A stretch of DNA of 24,490 nucleotides from Silene noctiflora (GCA_009801015.1 VHZZ01000025.1:323955-348444), one strand, 5' to 3'. Numbered from the stretch's first letter, positions 18,801 through 24,490 are shown. Notes: generated by a model from the letters alone, not told the origin. Made by a program: numbers and translations.

Positions 18801-19676
18801 GTTATTTAGTGAGCATTTAGAAAACCAAACATATCATCCTCAAGTACAAAGTACACATTTTGGTGTCTTAATTAATTATCTCAACATCAAATATCGTTCT
18901 TTTATTCAAGATAATTACTCTCAGAAATACTAAAAAATAATTTGTTCTCATTTCCTAGAAGATGAAGTACTACATACTCAACTACATTCTTTTTCTCATC
19001 TACTTCAGTCAAAAACTCTTGATTTTATGTTCATCTAGCTTTTTCAACAACACGGTTCGCAAACAAGTTGTTCACTGAATAATATGCACTAAATCAAACA
19101 TCCTTCTTTTTATTACAAAGCTCAATCAAATGAAAAAAAGCCAACACCTTGACTACATAATTAAACCCTTTGTAATGTATTATTAATATCAGTTAGAGGA
19201 AAATAACTCATACACATACAATAACCAACAGCTTTTGTAATGGCACTTGAACAAAAAAAAAAAAAACCGTCTTTCAGATGTCGGCTAGTTCAGCTGGTAA
19301 AGTAATGCTACTCTAAAACTGGGTTCAAAACTAGTCAACAATAAAACAACTTTGAATTGCTTACTCATGACCTCGGTTCAAAACCGAACATATGATAGCT
19401 AATGTAGAACTTAATCAAACTAACATCTTATGCACATAAATCATAAATTCATAAGCATTATTAAAAGAAGCACAAATTAAAGAGATAAATATACCTTGAG
19501 CTAGAGAAATCAAAGAGTTTTCCAGTAGAAGAGAAAACAATAAGACCAATTTCAGCATCACAAAGAGTTGAGAGTTCTTGAGCTTTCTTAATTAAACCTC
19601 TTCTTCTTTTTGAGAAAGTCACTTGTCTTGCAGTTACATTATCAATCCTCTTGATCTGGATTCTCTGCCTCACCAT
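6872..19676 (-). CDS. SVP/AGL24-like MIKC MADS-box transcription factor, 8 coding exons
   Basis: Joined from the minus-strand exons 19676-19495, 15281-15203, 9655-9594, 9517-9418, 9305-9264, 9123-9082, 7401-7295 and 6884-6872. The product is 208 residues, slightly shorter than the roughly 220-240 usual for the clade. Seen: MADS domain at residues 1-60 ([30 protein letters not shown]), I region about 61-87, K-box about 88-169 with [18 protein letters not shown], and a short C-terminal region ending [11 protein letters not shown]. Every junction is GT-AG and the phases fit. Known for the family: nuclear factors that bind CArG boxes as dimers and act in flowering time, meristem identity, abscission-zone formation or bud dormancy (SVP, AGL24, JOINTLESS, DAM). 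Inferred: clade membership, from MADS similarity, exon lengths and the LRLG end. Which of these roles it plays cannot be read from the sequence. Odd: very long introns 1 and 2, and PPI where relatives have LP after LRLG. Confidence 0.93.
6885..7294 (-). other. Intron 7 of the MADS gene (410 bp)
   Basis: Runs from GTTAGT after exon 7 to TTGATTGCAG before the 13-bp last exon. Includes a stretch at about 7015-7040 resembling a SINE 5' A-box region (tagtttagcttgtaaagt). If retained, the frame stays open for 35 codons and ends at 7186. Confidence 0.55.
7295..7401 (-). CDS. Coding exon 7: variable C-terminal region
   Basis: 107 bp, entered in phase 0 after a strong acceptor (CTTCTTTCCTGCAG|TTGGTC) and left in phase 2 at AGATTGGG|GTTAGT. 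Encodes [19 protein letters not shown] and continues to [10 protein letters not shown]. The SDTxLRLG block is the conserved C-terminal signature of SVP-like proteins, so this exon belongs to the gene although the rest is too variable to align. Reading through the donor stays open for 35 more codons (stop by 7186). Confidence 0.85.
7402..9081 (-). other. Intron 6 of the MADS gene (1680 bp)
   Basis: Between the last K-box exon and the C-terminal exon. AT-rich with several short A/T homopolymers (about 7909, 8338, 8558). No element ends or conserved protein pieces were recognised. A second acceptor-like TGCTTAG sits about 60 nt upstream of exon 7, but its frame meets a stop quickly. Confidence 0.75.
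9082..9123 (-). CDS. Coding exon 6: end of K-box, 14 codons
   Basis: 42 bp. Acceptor ATGATTTAG|GACGTT, donor GAGCAA|GTGAGT. Encodes [14 protein letters not shown], matching the family segment GxxLxxENxxLRQQ. Phase 0 at both ends, as in relatives. Confidence 0.92.
9210..9223. repeat. MITE half-site tctcatttgtgacg in intron 5
   Basis: The 14-mer at 9210-9223 equals one arm of the palindrome at 17344-17380, and its complement occurs at 6300-6313. It lies in the 140-bp intron 5, so it is probably the end of a small, mostly deleted copy of the same element family. Confidence 0.45.
9264..9305 (-). CDS. Coding exon 5: K-box, 14 codons
   Basis: 42 bp, the usual length of MIKC exon 5. Acceptor TTTGATTAG|GGTGAA, donor GGAAAG|GTAGGT. 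Encodes [14 protein letters not shown], matching the family segment xDxIMxEISxLQxK. Enters and leaves in phase 0, so it could be skipped without a frameshift. Confidence 0.92.
9418..9517 (-). CDS. Coding exon 4: K-box core
   Basis: 100 bp, the standard MIKC exon 4 length. Acceptor TCTTTATTAG|CCGTCTC, donor GCTAAG|GTTGTATG. Encodes [19 protein letters not shown], then [14 protein letters not shown]. The GEEL-x-x-LN-x-EEL-x-x-LE signature is the most recognisable K-box segment in type II MADS proteins, with leucines spaced for an amphipathic helix used in dimer and tetramer formation. The donor is followed by TTGTAT rather than AAGTAT, so it is a somewhat weak site. Confidence 0.95.
9594..9655 (-). 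CDS. Coding exon 3: start of K-box
   Basis: 62 bp, the standard MIKC exon 3 length. Acceptor TTGTATGTAG|TCTGAG, donor CAACTCAG|GTACCT. Encodes [20 protein letters not shown] and the first two bases of Ser108. It corresponds to the family segment ENSNxxxLSKExxxKSxxLR at the first K-box helix. Confidence 0.93.
10180..10261. repeat. Short tandem duplication in intron 2
   Basis: The 34-bp segment that begins cttccataaaacaaa and ends tttgaaatta occurs at 10180-10213 and 10228-10261, with two differences and an offset of 48 bp. Confidence 0.7.
10369..10788 (-). mobile_element. Complete 420-bp non-autonomous Helitron in intron 2
   Basis: Minus strand: the 5' end is TCCTCCTATATACTAAGAG preceded by A, and the 3' end is the hairpin CGCGC-ATTT-GCGCG (10381-10394) then GGATCTACACTAA followed by T. 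This fits every Helitron rule: TC start, CTRR end with a hairpin about 10 nt before it, insertion between A and T, and no target duplication. It has no coding capacity. It lies in the same strand orientation as the MADS gene. Confidence 0.85.
11201..11774 (+). mobile_element. Non-autonomous Helitron in intron 2, interrupted by a MITE
   Basis: The 5' end TCCTCCTATATACTAA is the same as in the 10369-10788 element. After the MITE (11217-11482) the Helitron resumes with GAGAATAAGGATGAT. The 3' end has an imperfect hairpin (CCATAC-ATT-GTACGG), then GGCTTTATACTAG followed by T. Without the MITE and its duplicated TAA the element is about 305 bp. It is opposite in orientation to the gene. Confidence 0.8.
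11217..11482. mobile_element. PIF/Harbinger (Tourist-like) MITE nested in a Helitron
   Basis: Inverted ends GGGGTTGTTTGGTT on the left and, inverted, GGGGTTGTTTGCTT on the right. It is flanked by TAA on both sides (11214-11216 and 11483-11485), the 3-bp target duplication typical of the PIF/Harbinger superfamily. The length is 266 bp with no coding capacity. Removing it restores the Helitron start seen in the sister copy. Confidence 0.85.
12690..12722 (+). mobile_element. Helitron 3' end (5' end not found)
   Basis: Hairpin CGTGC-TTTA-GCACG, then GGATTTACACTAG followed by T. The element body lies to the left, somewhere in 11775-12689; no convincing TC start was found. That upstream stretch is AT-rich with poly-A runs and a Stowaway-like CCCCCTGTTCT near 12200. 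Confidence 0.65.
13724..13863. mobile_element. 140-bp element with TGTTACTCCGAC inverted ends
   Basis: The left side reads tgtgttactccgac and the right side, inverted, gcctatgttactccgac. Direct copies of ttatacc flank it at 13717-13723 and 13864-13870. The interior is rich in cgacac/gtgtcg phrases. The superfamily is not certain; a 7- to 9-bp duplication would suit a hAT or Mutator type. Confidence 0.55.
13885..13916 (+). mobile_element. Helitron 3' end (5' end not found)
   Basis: Hairpin CGTGCAA-TT-TTGCACG (13889-13904), then AGTTAAAACTAG followed by T. The body must lie to the left, in 12723-13884. The element at 13724-13863 would then be inside it or next to it. Confidence 0.65.
13917..14292. 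other. GC-richer stretch of unknown origin in intron 2
   Basis: Contains cggtccggtcc-type phrases also seen at 12788-12847, then a G-rich segment (14100-14290). A 96-codon open frame crosses the Helitron 3' end and has no recognisable domain, so it is not called a gene. Confidence 0.4.
14293..14691. mobile_element. About 400-bp element with degenerate GGTGATAA inverted ends
   Basis: Left end ggtgataatgaaacgag; right end, inverted, ggtgataacgagtcgag. Inner parts carry more inverted ctcg/cgag phrases such as aagctcagactaactcg and ccaagctcgactcg. The interior has two long A runs (14520-14543). No target duplication could be assigned. Confidence 0.45.
15203..15281 (-). CDS. Coding exon 2: intervening (I) region
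   Basis: 79 bp, the canonical length for exon 2 of SVP-like genes. Acceptor TTTTCAAG|G, donor TTGGAG|GTAAGC. After completing Arg61 it encodes 26 residues beginning [15 protein letters not shown] and ending LEDTSLELE. This aligns without gaps with the family pattern MKxVLERHNLxxxNLxKLxxPSLELQ. The I region helps set dimer partner choice in MIKC proteins (established for the family). The exon is isolated between a 4.2-kb and a 5.5-kb intron and can be missed by automated gene models. Confidence 0.9.
16985..17036. repeat. CT/CA-rich low-complexity tract in intron 1
   Basis: Cacctc repeats pass into cacacacacaca. On the transcribed strand this is a GT/GGTGG-rich purine-biased tract. Confidence 0.8.
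17320..17540. mobile_element. MITE-like element with a 16-bp palindromic core
   Basis: A perfect inverted repeat, TCTCATTTGTGACGGA - aggta - TCCGTCACAAATGAGA, covers 17344-17380. Related gtccgt/gacggg/cgtcac phrases continue to about 17520. The same arm occurs at 9210-9223 and 6300-6313, which shows a dispersed family. The outer borders are approximate. Confidence 0.5.
18690..18762 (-). mobile_element. Stowaway-like MITE fragment in intron 1
   Basis: Reading the minus strand from 18762 gives CCCTCCGTCTCAATCAAAG with TA beside it, the usual Stowaway end. The partner end was not found. Confidence 0.45.
19278..19395 (+). mobile_element. tRNA-derived SINE-like head
   Basis: A-box-like tagttcagctgg at 19286-19297 and B-box-like gggttcaaaac at 19321-19331, about the spacing of an internal RNA polymerase III promoter. 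A second ggttcaaaacc follows at 19376-19386. Similar A-box heads occur at 18375 and about 7018. It does not fold as a complete tRNA. Confidence 0.5.
19495..19676 (-). CDS. Coding exon 1: MADS DNA-binding domain
   Basis: 182 bp, codons 1-60 plus two bases of codon 61. The ATG at 19676-19674 sits in a good context (GGAAAATGG: purine at -3, G at +4). It encodes the whole MADS domain, starting [13 protein letters not shown] and containing [15 protein letters not shown] and [14 protein letters not shown]. Relatives usually have GLFKKA, so Ile replaces Phe here, and EIGL replaces the commoner EIAL/DVAL. The donor is CTCAAG|GTATAT. Reading past the donor gives only a short hydrophobic tail before a stop, which agrees with splicing here. 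The split codon AG|G gives Arg61, where SVP has Ser. Confidence 0.96.
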
Positions 19677-19682
19677 TTTCCA

Positions 19683-19870
19683 CTACAAAAAAATAACAAA
19701 AAAAAATAAAAAAAAAGTAAAAAATAAAAAATAAAAATAAAAATCAAACCGAAAAAAAATATAATTAGCAAAACTCAAATATAGCCAAAACCCATTATTA
19801 AAACAACACAAAAGTTTGAAACTTTCATAAAAAATTTTATCAAATTTTGAGAGATTAAATTGATATCTAC
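19683..19870 (-). other. Probable 5' UTR intron of the MADS gene
   Basis: The coding strand just before the ATG is a long T-rich tract ending TTTTTTTGTAG, a textbook 3' splice site, only 7 nt upstream of the start codon. A possible donor is CTTTG|GTAGAT with its GT at 19870-19869, which would make a 188-bp intron and put a non-coding exon 1 above 19871. Leader introns close to the ATG occur in several MIKC genes (recalled, not checked). The acceptor is convincing, the donor less so. Confidence 0.5.
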
Positions 19871-20546
19871 CAAAGAAGATTATACCCTTTATTAATGGTG
19901 GTTGAAATATGGATAAAGTTAATTCCTTTCTTGTTTTGGAAGAGAAAAATTAATAGTTTAAAAAATAGTGGAAACTGTATGCCAAAAAAAGAGGTAATGA
20001 AGAACAATAGAACAACCCTAGATGGGAAAAAAGCATAGTAGAATAATCCAATTAAAATAAATAAAATTGACAAGACTATAGTCCTGATAGAAATAAATGG
20101 TGGAGAAAAAATAAAAAATTAAATTAAATTCAATAAAAAAAATATATTGGAAAATTCAAGCAAATACCAATTGGTGACTTTTGAGTTAGTAGGATCCCCA
20201 CTAATATAAGTGGGAGCCATTTGTGAAAGCTAAGGTATTTTTTCTTGTATTTTTATTTTATTTTTTATTTTTTTGAGGGTTTTTTTGGGTATTTTTTTGG
20301 TGTATTATTTTTGGGTTGGTTGTTGTGAGTTGTGACATGTGAAAGTTGTGAGAATTCACAAACACCATAAACAAAGTCTCCAATGGTGAGAAGAGAGAGG
20401 AATCAAAAATGGGAAAAAGATATTAATGTCATTATTTATGAGGTGCCCACTTTCAAAGTGAGTAATGTGATTCCAAATTACAAATTTGGGTCATTACCAT
20501 AATCACAAACTTAGATCGTACGAAATTAATCGTACATTTGTGTCCA
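19871..20546 (-). promoter_or_regulatory. Putative leader exon and proximal promoter of the MADS gene
   Basis: AT-rich region upstream of the start codon, up to the first transposon. A TATA-like AATATATT lies near 20140-20147 and another TATATTA is centred at 20203-20208, inside the dyad CCCACT-AATATA-AGTGGG (20197-20214). A second dyad, CCAAATT-ACA-AATTTGG, is at 20473-20489. No perfect CArG box was seen here. The start site of transcription cannot be fixed from sequence. Confidence 0.35.
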
Positions 20547-20694
20547 TATATTTAGCGTGACGATAACGCTACTATTATTTTTGTTAATGTCATTCAAATT
20601 GTAAGAAAGTAAATAGTAAATACCCATATAATTGACTTGTAATTGAGTGGCATTAACAAAAATTGTAGTAGCGTTATCACTACCCTATATTTAG
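20547..20694. mobile_element. Mutator-type MITE with 9-bp target duplication
   Basis: Element 20556-20685 (130 bp) is flanked by tatatttag at 20547-20555 and 20686-20694. Inverted ends of about 40 bp share GATAACGCTACTA and TTTTTGTTAATG with few mismatches. A 9-bp duplication and long inverted ends are typical of the Mutator superfamily. It lies about 0.9 kb upstream of the MADS start codon. Confidence 0.85.
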
Positions 20695-21186
20695 GGGAAT
20701 TCGATCATTAGTTCGGAATTGGACCGGATCAGACTAAATTTAGAGGATCGAAGATTAAATAAGGGTAAAATGTTGAACCGTGGACTGAATCATAGTTATA
20801 TTCGTCCAGTTTGGTCTGACCACAAAAAGGTATGAGCCTAATCGGATCGAACCATATGCACCAAATAATATATTGGTTGTTACTTTACTATTTCAATGAT
20901 AACTTTAGTTTATATTAATGCGCTGGATTATTTTGTTAGAGTAGTAGAATATGTCAAAATAATATATAATAAAATAATATTATCAAATTAGGAGAAATAT
21001 TTTTAAGTCATACAATTTTAAAGGTCTTGTTATAATTGTTTGGCCAATGATGGTACGGCTTGTTGTCCATTCGGTTTCGTCCAGGACCGGACCAAAGACC
21101 AAACTAGAAGTATGGTCTATTCAAGTCCGGACTAAATAAGCAGTCCAATCCGATTTTTGATTCGGATCATTGAATGAACACCCCTG
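20693..21186. mobile_element. About 0.5-kb element with degenerate AGGGG...TTC inverted ends
   Basis: The left end begins aggggaattcgatcattag and the right end, inverted, begins aggggtgttcattcaatga. Both sides then carry cggat/ggac phrases (accggatcagac; cggattggactgc). Internal gaccgg/ccggac phrases also pair. Old and diverged; its superfamily is not clear. Confidence 0.45.
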
Positions 21187-21283
21187 CATATATTTGCATA
21201 TGAAGTTATCCTCAATTTTTCTTTTGAATATGATGTATACTTTATAATAATTTAGTCCTTACTCAAACTGGTAAGACTATTAT

Positions 21284-21475
21284 TAACAACAACATTACCC
21301 CAGTGCCTCAATAATTCCCGCAAATTGCGGGATAAGGGATTCGGATGTACGCAGCCTTACCTTATGTTAGCAACACAAACAGGTAAGACTATTATGATGG
21401 TAAAATTCTTACCAGAGTGATATGCTTAAGCAATAATACTACAAAAGAGCTCGTGGAGAGACTCAAACCTCGTGA
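21284..21475. mobile_element. SINE-like dispersed sequence
   Basis: 21284-21375 contains acattaccccagtgcctcaa, the hairpin cccgc-aaatt-gcggg (21317-21331) and ggatgtacgcagccttacc. I recall this phrase as a dispersed plant retroelement sequence, not verified. At 21452-21463 the minus strand has a B-box-like GGTTTGAGTCTC. These may be one element or two. Confidence 0.45.
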
Positions 21476-21873
21476 GACCTCTGAAAATCTAATTACCATA
21501 TATTGTAATAATATTTTGGGTTAAAATGAGTTTTTTAAATGTTTGGGTCTTCAATAATATGAATTCAAGATGAGCAGATTGATCTGATATTTAGCTGAGC
21601 AATTTTGGAATGAAATTAGGTATTTGTTGAATTATAACTTTATTTAAACTCGTTATAATCTCAACTTATCTCTATCCCCAAGTTTCTAACGTCATTCCAC
21701 CCAATGTTATTATTATCTCTATTTTAAGATCGAACTAAACAACTAAAATATATATGAGATTCTAACTTCATACATTCGTATAACACTCCATTTCAATTAG
21801 TTTTAATAATGCTTTAAACCAAACGACCATATGTATATTATATAAATTTAATAATAAATAAAGTGATAAAATA

Positions 21874-21969
21874 GTTGTTTTTAGTTTTCATAATTGATGG
21901 AGTTTGTTATAGTTGTTTTTAGTTTTCATAATTGATGGAGTTTGTTATAGTTGTTTTTAGTTTTCATAA
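21874..21969. repeat. 38-bp tandem repeat, 2.5 copies
   Basis: Copies start at 21874, 21912 and 21950, each with gttgtttttagttttcataa. The two full copies are identical by eye and the third stops after about 20 bp. Identity suggests a recent origin. It lies directly beside the Stowaway element. Confidence 0.9.
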
Positions 21970-21992
21970 AAGTAAATATAAAGAAAGTATTA

Positions 21993-22270
21993 CTCCCTTC
22001 GATCCAGACCAAAGGTAACATATGTAAAAATGGAGTATTTAAAAAAAAGGTGGAAAAAGTAAGGGTAAAGAGGGAAAAAATAGGCGGGGTAAGTAATTAT
22101 GGGTTTAATTGTGAGTTGGTAAGTGGGGTATGTAATGACATTTTGTGTAAATATCAAATGGGTACAATGGCAATTTGGTAATGTTGTGGGCCAAATAAGG
22201 AATGTTACATTTGGTTAATTTGGATCGTCCGTTTATAGTAAGTGTTACCTTTGGTCCGGATCGGAGAGAG
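21993..22270. mobile_element. Complete Stowaway (Tc1/mariner-type) MITE
   Basis: TA flanks at 21991-21992 and 22271-22272. The 28-bp inverted ends differ at three positions: CTCCCTTCGATCC / AGACCAAAGGTAACA on the left, and CTCTCTCCGATCC / GGACCAAAGGTAACA inverted from the right. The length is 278 bp. The CTCCCTCCG-like start and TA duplication are Stowaway marks. No coding capacity. Confidence 0.88.
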
Positions 22271-22272
22271 TA

Positions 22273-23128
22273 GCATGTAGGCTTTTTTATTGATTATGGT
22301 AGACACATTAATGGTTTTCCTGGAGGACCTACAAATTTACTGATATCATGTTATGAGATTTGAACTTGTCAAGCTCCTCAATTTTAAAAATGATATATCA
22401 AGGACAATACTCCTATTAATGTCTACAATTTTATTTTATTTTTTTAAGAAATTAATGTCTACTATTTGTATTCTCACATATTAAATGTATTGTTTCTTCT
22501 CTGTGCAAATAGGTTTATCGGATTAGTGTATATGTTACAAAACTTATATCCAACAATGCACACTTAACTTGTTTTCATTAACGAATCACAAGTTATGAAG
22601 TTAAGAACTAATCGTATTATGGATTACATCCATAACTTTTAATTAACTTAACTTAACTAATGACAATGATGAATGAATTAGTTTTGGTCCCATGGATAAT
22701 GTCGTTTTCCACTATTATACTTGTAAAACAGTCCAAACATAACTTTATTTATGGGTAAAAGTACTTACTGAAAAATCCACTTTTACAATAAATTTGTGTA
22801 AAACTGTTTTACACACGTACGGAGTATTTGTGATGGTGAATAACCTACATTTTTAACCTTTTCTCTCAATTTTTTATTTTACTCTTGCTTACATTTTTAC
22901 GAGTAGCTAATTACTCATTAAATATTTTTTGCAAACAATTTGTGTAAACAAATTAGAGGGATACGTACACAAGCACCATATGTTGACTGTTGACTGTTTC
23001 ATGACAGCAGACACATAAATTATGGCTTGAAATTGTGTAAATGTGATGTTTAACTGTGCCCTCGTACCCGTCATGTCAGTTTTTCACCCTCAAAGTTTGC
23101 TATTGGTTGGAATTTTTAAAAAATAATA
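22273..23128. other. Intergenic AT-rich stretch, nothing recognised
   Basis: No open frame of note and no element ends. 22356-22380 has a B-box-like gagatttgaacttg that may be a SINE remnant. Confidence 0.45.
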
Positions 23129-23237
23129 ACTTTATCTGGAGTTACACAGTAGTTACTTTTTTTTTTACACAAGTAATTACGTGGAGTACATTTTTCTTAC
23201 AGCAGAGGCATGCACTTTATCTGGAGTTACACAGTAG
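23129..23237. repeat. 24-bp direct repeat pair
   Basis: The identical 24-mer, beginning actttatctggag and ending ttacacagtag, occurs at 23129-23152 and 23214-23237, 85 bp apart. The sequence between is unrelated to the repeat. Confidence 0.85.
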
Positions 23238-23383
23238 AGCCTGTAGGTAGGGCTTGTGAATTGTCTGACAAAGTTTATTTTCTTATTTGAAAGTACCACA
23301 TGCTTTTTTTTTTGTTTTCTGTAATGCAGAGTAGCCAATTGTAAAAATTAACTCCTAAATAAGGTAAAATCACAATCACAAAC

Positions 23384-23463
23384 AATGGTGGAGTTAGGGG
23401 GTTAGAAGCGGCGCTCGCCCCCCTGCCGGATTAAATTTTCGAAATTTCTGGCTTCGCCATTGG
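23384..23463. repeat. About 80-bp foldback, CAATGGTGGAG ... CTTCGCCATTG
   Basis: The left arm caatggtggagttagg pairs imperfectly with the right arm ctggcttcgccattg. The middle is GC-rich (gcggcgctcgccccc), unlike the surroundings. It resembles dispersed short foldback sequences of plant genomes. Confidence 0.5.
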
Positions 23464-23474
23464 TCACAAATAAT

Positions 23475-23640
23475 GATGAACTGAACTAAATGAAGCTGAA
23501 TTGAATTGAAATGAGCTGAAATTAAGCCAGAAAGAACAAAGCCTAACTCTTATTTCAATTCAGTTTAGTTCAGCTCGATTAAGTTAAATTCAGTTCTATT
23601 CAGCTCGTTTCAACCGAAAAAAATAGGACCTGAACAAGGA
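23475..23640. repeat. TTCAG-rich dispersed repeat, copies 2 and 3 in opposite orientation
   Basis: Left half: ctgaa/ttgaatt repeats ending ttaagccagaaagaacaaagcct. Right half: ttcag/ttcaatt repeats ending accgaaaaaaataggacctg. The left half matches the 2560-2722 repeat in composition and in its agaacaa-ggcct border. Confidence 0.5.
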
Positions 23641-23726
23641 AGTGTAATATACTTTCTTGTGGTAAATTGAGAAAATGTCGAATTTTTAAGGGACACATAA
23701 GAAAAATGGTTTTATATTTACGACAA

Positions 23727-24010
23727 AGGCCTTGTTTGGTAAACAGCGGCTTAATATTAGCAGAAGTAGATTTAGAAAGCAAATCTGACTAGTATAATGA
23801 TTTAGTAGGTTTAACTAGCAGATTTATTTAGCATAATTGTTTTAGAGGTGTTTGGTAATTAACAGTTTTAGATTAGCAGATTATTTAGATCATTTGTAAA
23901 ATGACAAATAAGGATGTGAATAAATTGTTTATTAAATATATAAAAGGAAGGTTAGTATTTTTTAAGGGGTTAAAGAAGACAATTTTTTTCTTTCTAATCC
24001 GCTAAACCAA
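23727..24010. mobile_element. hAT-like MITE, right end apparently displaced by a Helitron
   Basis: The left end aggccttgtttggtaaacag plus cggctta is of a common hAT-MITE type. The right side, inverted from 24010, reads TTGGTTTAGCGGATTAG, which pairs with the inner part of the left end, but the outermost AGGCCTTGT complement is missing exactly where the Helitron starts. Internal copies of agattagcagatta are also present. Confidence 0.45.
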
Positions 24011-24490
24011 TCTATATATATTATTAAAAGAGGCTTTTTTCAAGGGATATTAGAGCGCTCACATCATCTTTTTTTAGTTTTAGGAAAGTATATTAATAAA
24101 ATCTTCCAAACTTATGACAAAGATATTATGTGATATTTTTAATACAAAAGTTATATTTTACATAAAAGAATTTTTTTATTATCCATCTAACCAAAAAGAA
24201 TAATGCAAAACATTTAGAAACTTAGATATTTGGATTCGTTGTGAAAAATGCTTTCATTTGAGTATAAATTTCGTATTATTTACTACTTTCTTTCTTCCAT
24301 TAAATTGTTTACATTTACTTTTTGCACAAATATTAAGAAAATGAGATATCTCTACTTTTCATATGTTTACTTACACAACTACTCTCATGTAAGCTCCTCA
24401 TATTTTGGCACTCACCCACCGAAAGGTATAAAAGTAGACAATGGTATATGGGTCATTTAATTGATAAAAAAATATTCATATATAGAAACG
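24011..24490 (+). mobile_element. Helitron 5' end, runs off the window
   Basis: Begins, after an A, with TCTATATATATTATTAAAAG AG, closely resembling Helitron 5' ends in other plants (TC start followed by ATTATTAAAAGAG). No 3' hairpin/CTRR end is found before the window ends, so it is incomplete here. A 70-codon frame inside shows no helicase or Rep motifs. Confidence 0.65.

Larger units (their letters stand above)
15282..19494 (-). other. Intron 1 of the MADS gene (4213 bp)
   Basis: Separates the MADS-domain exon from exon 2. Most of it is plain AT-rich sequence without recognisable features (about 15300-16980, 17550-18360 and 18770-19270). Recognisable pieces are a CT/CA-rich low-complexity tract (16990-17035), a palindromic MITE core (17344-17380), a SINE-like A-box sequence (18375-18386), a Stowaway fragment ending near 18762, and a SINE-like head with A and B boxes (19278-19340). 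Long first introns in MADS genes often carry control elements (established for some members); none can be identified here. Confidence 0.85.

Noticed and set aside
19278..19340. tRNA gene
   Set aside because: A- and B-box-like sequences are present, but no complete cloverleaf or anticodon arm could be drawn; a SINE-like head fits better.
24248..24460. 70-codon open frame at the right edge
   Set aside because: It lies inside the Helitron that starts at 24011 and shows no Rep or helicase motif.

Overview
The window looks like nuclear DNA from a flowering plant: AT-rich, intron-rich and full of small transposable elements, with a gene of the plant type II (MIKC) MADS-box family. A eudicot is likely. 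A Caryophyllales source is a weak guess from the style of the TTCAG-rich repeats, not a demonstrated fact.

One protein-coding gene is supported. It lies on the minus strand from the start codon at 19676 to a stop at 6872, about 12.8 kb. It is an SVP/AGL24/JOINTLESS-type (StMADS11 clade) transcription factor. I could place eight coding exons: 19495-19676, 15203-15281, 9594-9655, 9418-9517, 9264-9305, 9082-9123, 7295-7401 and 6872-6884. Their lengths are 182, 79, 62, 100, 42, 42, 107 and 13 bp. All junctions are GT-AG, all phases agree, and the frame stays open for 208 codons plus a stop. The lengths 79/62/100/42/42 are the conserved pattern of this family. A 5' UTR intron probably ends 7 nt before the ATG, and a polyadenylation signal candidate lies at 6632-6637. 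Introns 1 (4.2 kb) and 2 (5.5 kb) make up most of the gene and are loaded with transposon insertions.

Layout. 1-6630 is repeat-dominated downstream flank: a degenerate T-rich tandem array (about 285-690), a TTCAG-rich repeat (2560-2722) and a cluster of minus-oriented non-autonomous Helitrons (3822-5846) that includes a perfect 45-bp inverted repeat. 6632-19870 is the MADS gene. Its intron 2 holds one complete small Helitron (10369-10788), a second Helitron (11201-11774) split by a PIF/Harbinger-type MITE, and two more Helitron 3' ends (12722, 13916). 19871-20550 is the putative promoter and leader. 20547-22272 is a run of small DNA transposons: a Mutator-type MITE with 9-bp target duplication, a 0.5-kb element with degenerate inverted ends, a SINE-like piece, a 38-bp tandem repeat and a Stowaway MITE. 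22273-24490 holds direct repeats, a foldback, more TTCAG repeats, and a hAT-like MITE that seems to be interrupted by a Helitron whose 5' end starts at 24011.

Apart from the MADS gene I found no credible protein gene; the other open frames are short, low-complexity or inside transposons. I saw no obvious undescribed biochemical system. The most informative parts are the dense, nested Helitron history in and beside a likely flowering or dormancy regulator, and the unusual C-terminal end of that protein.
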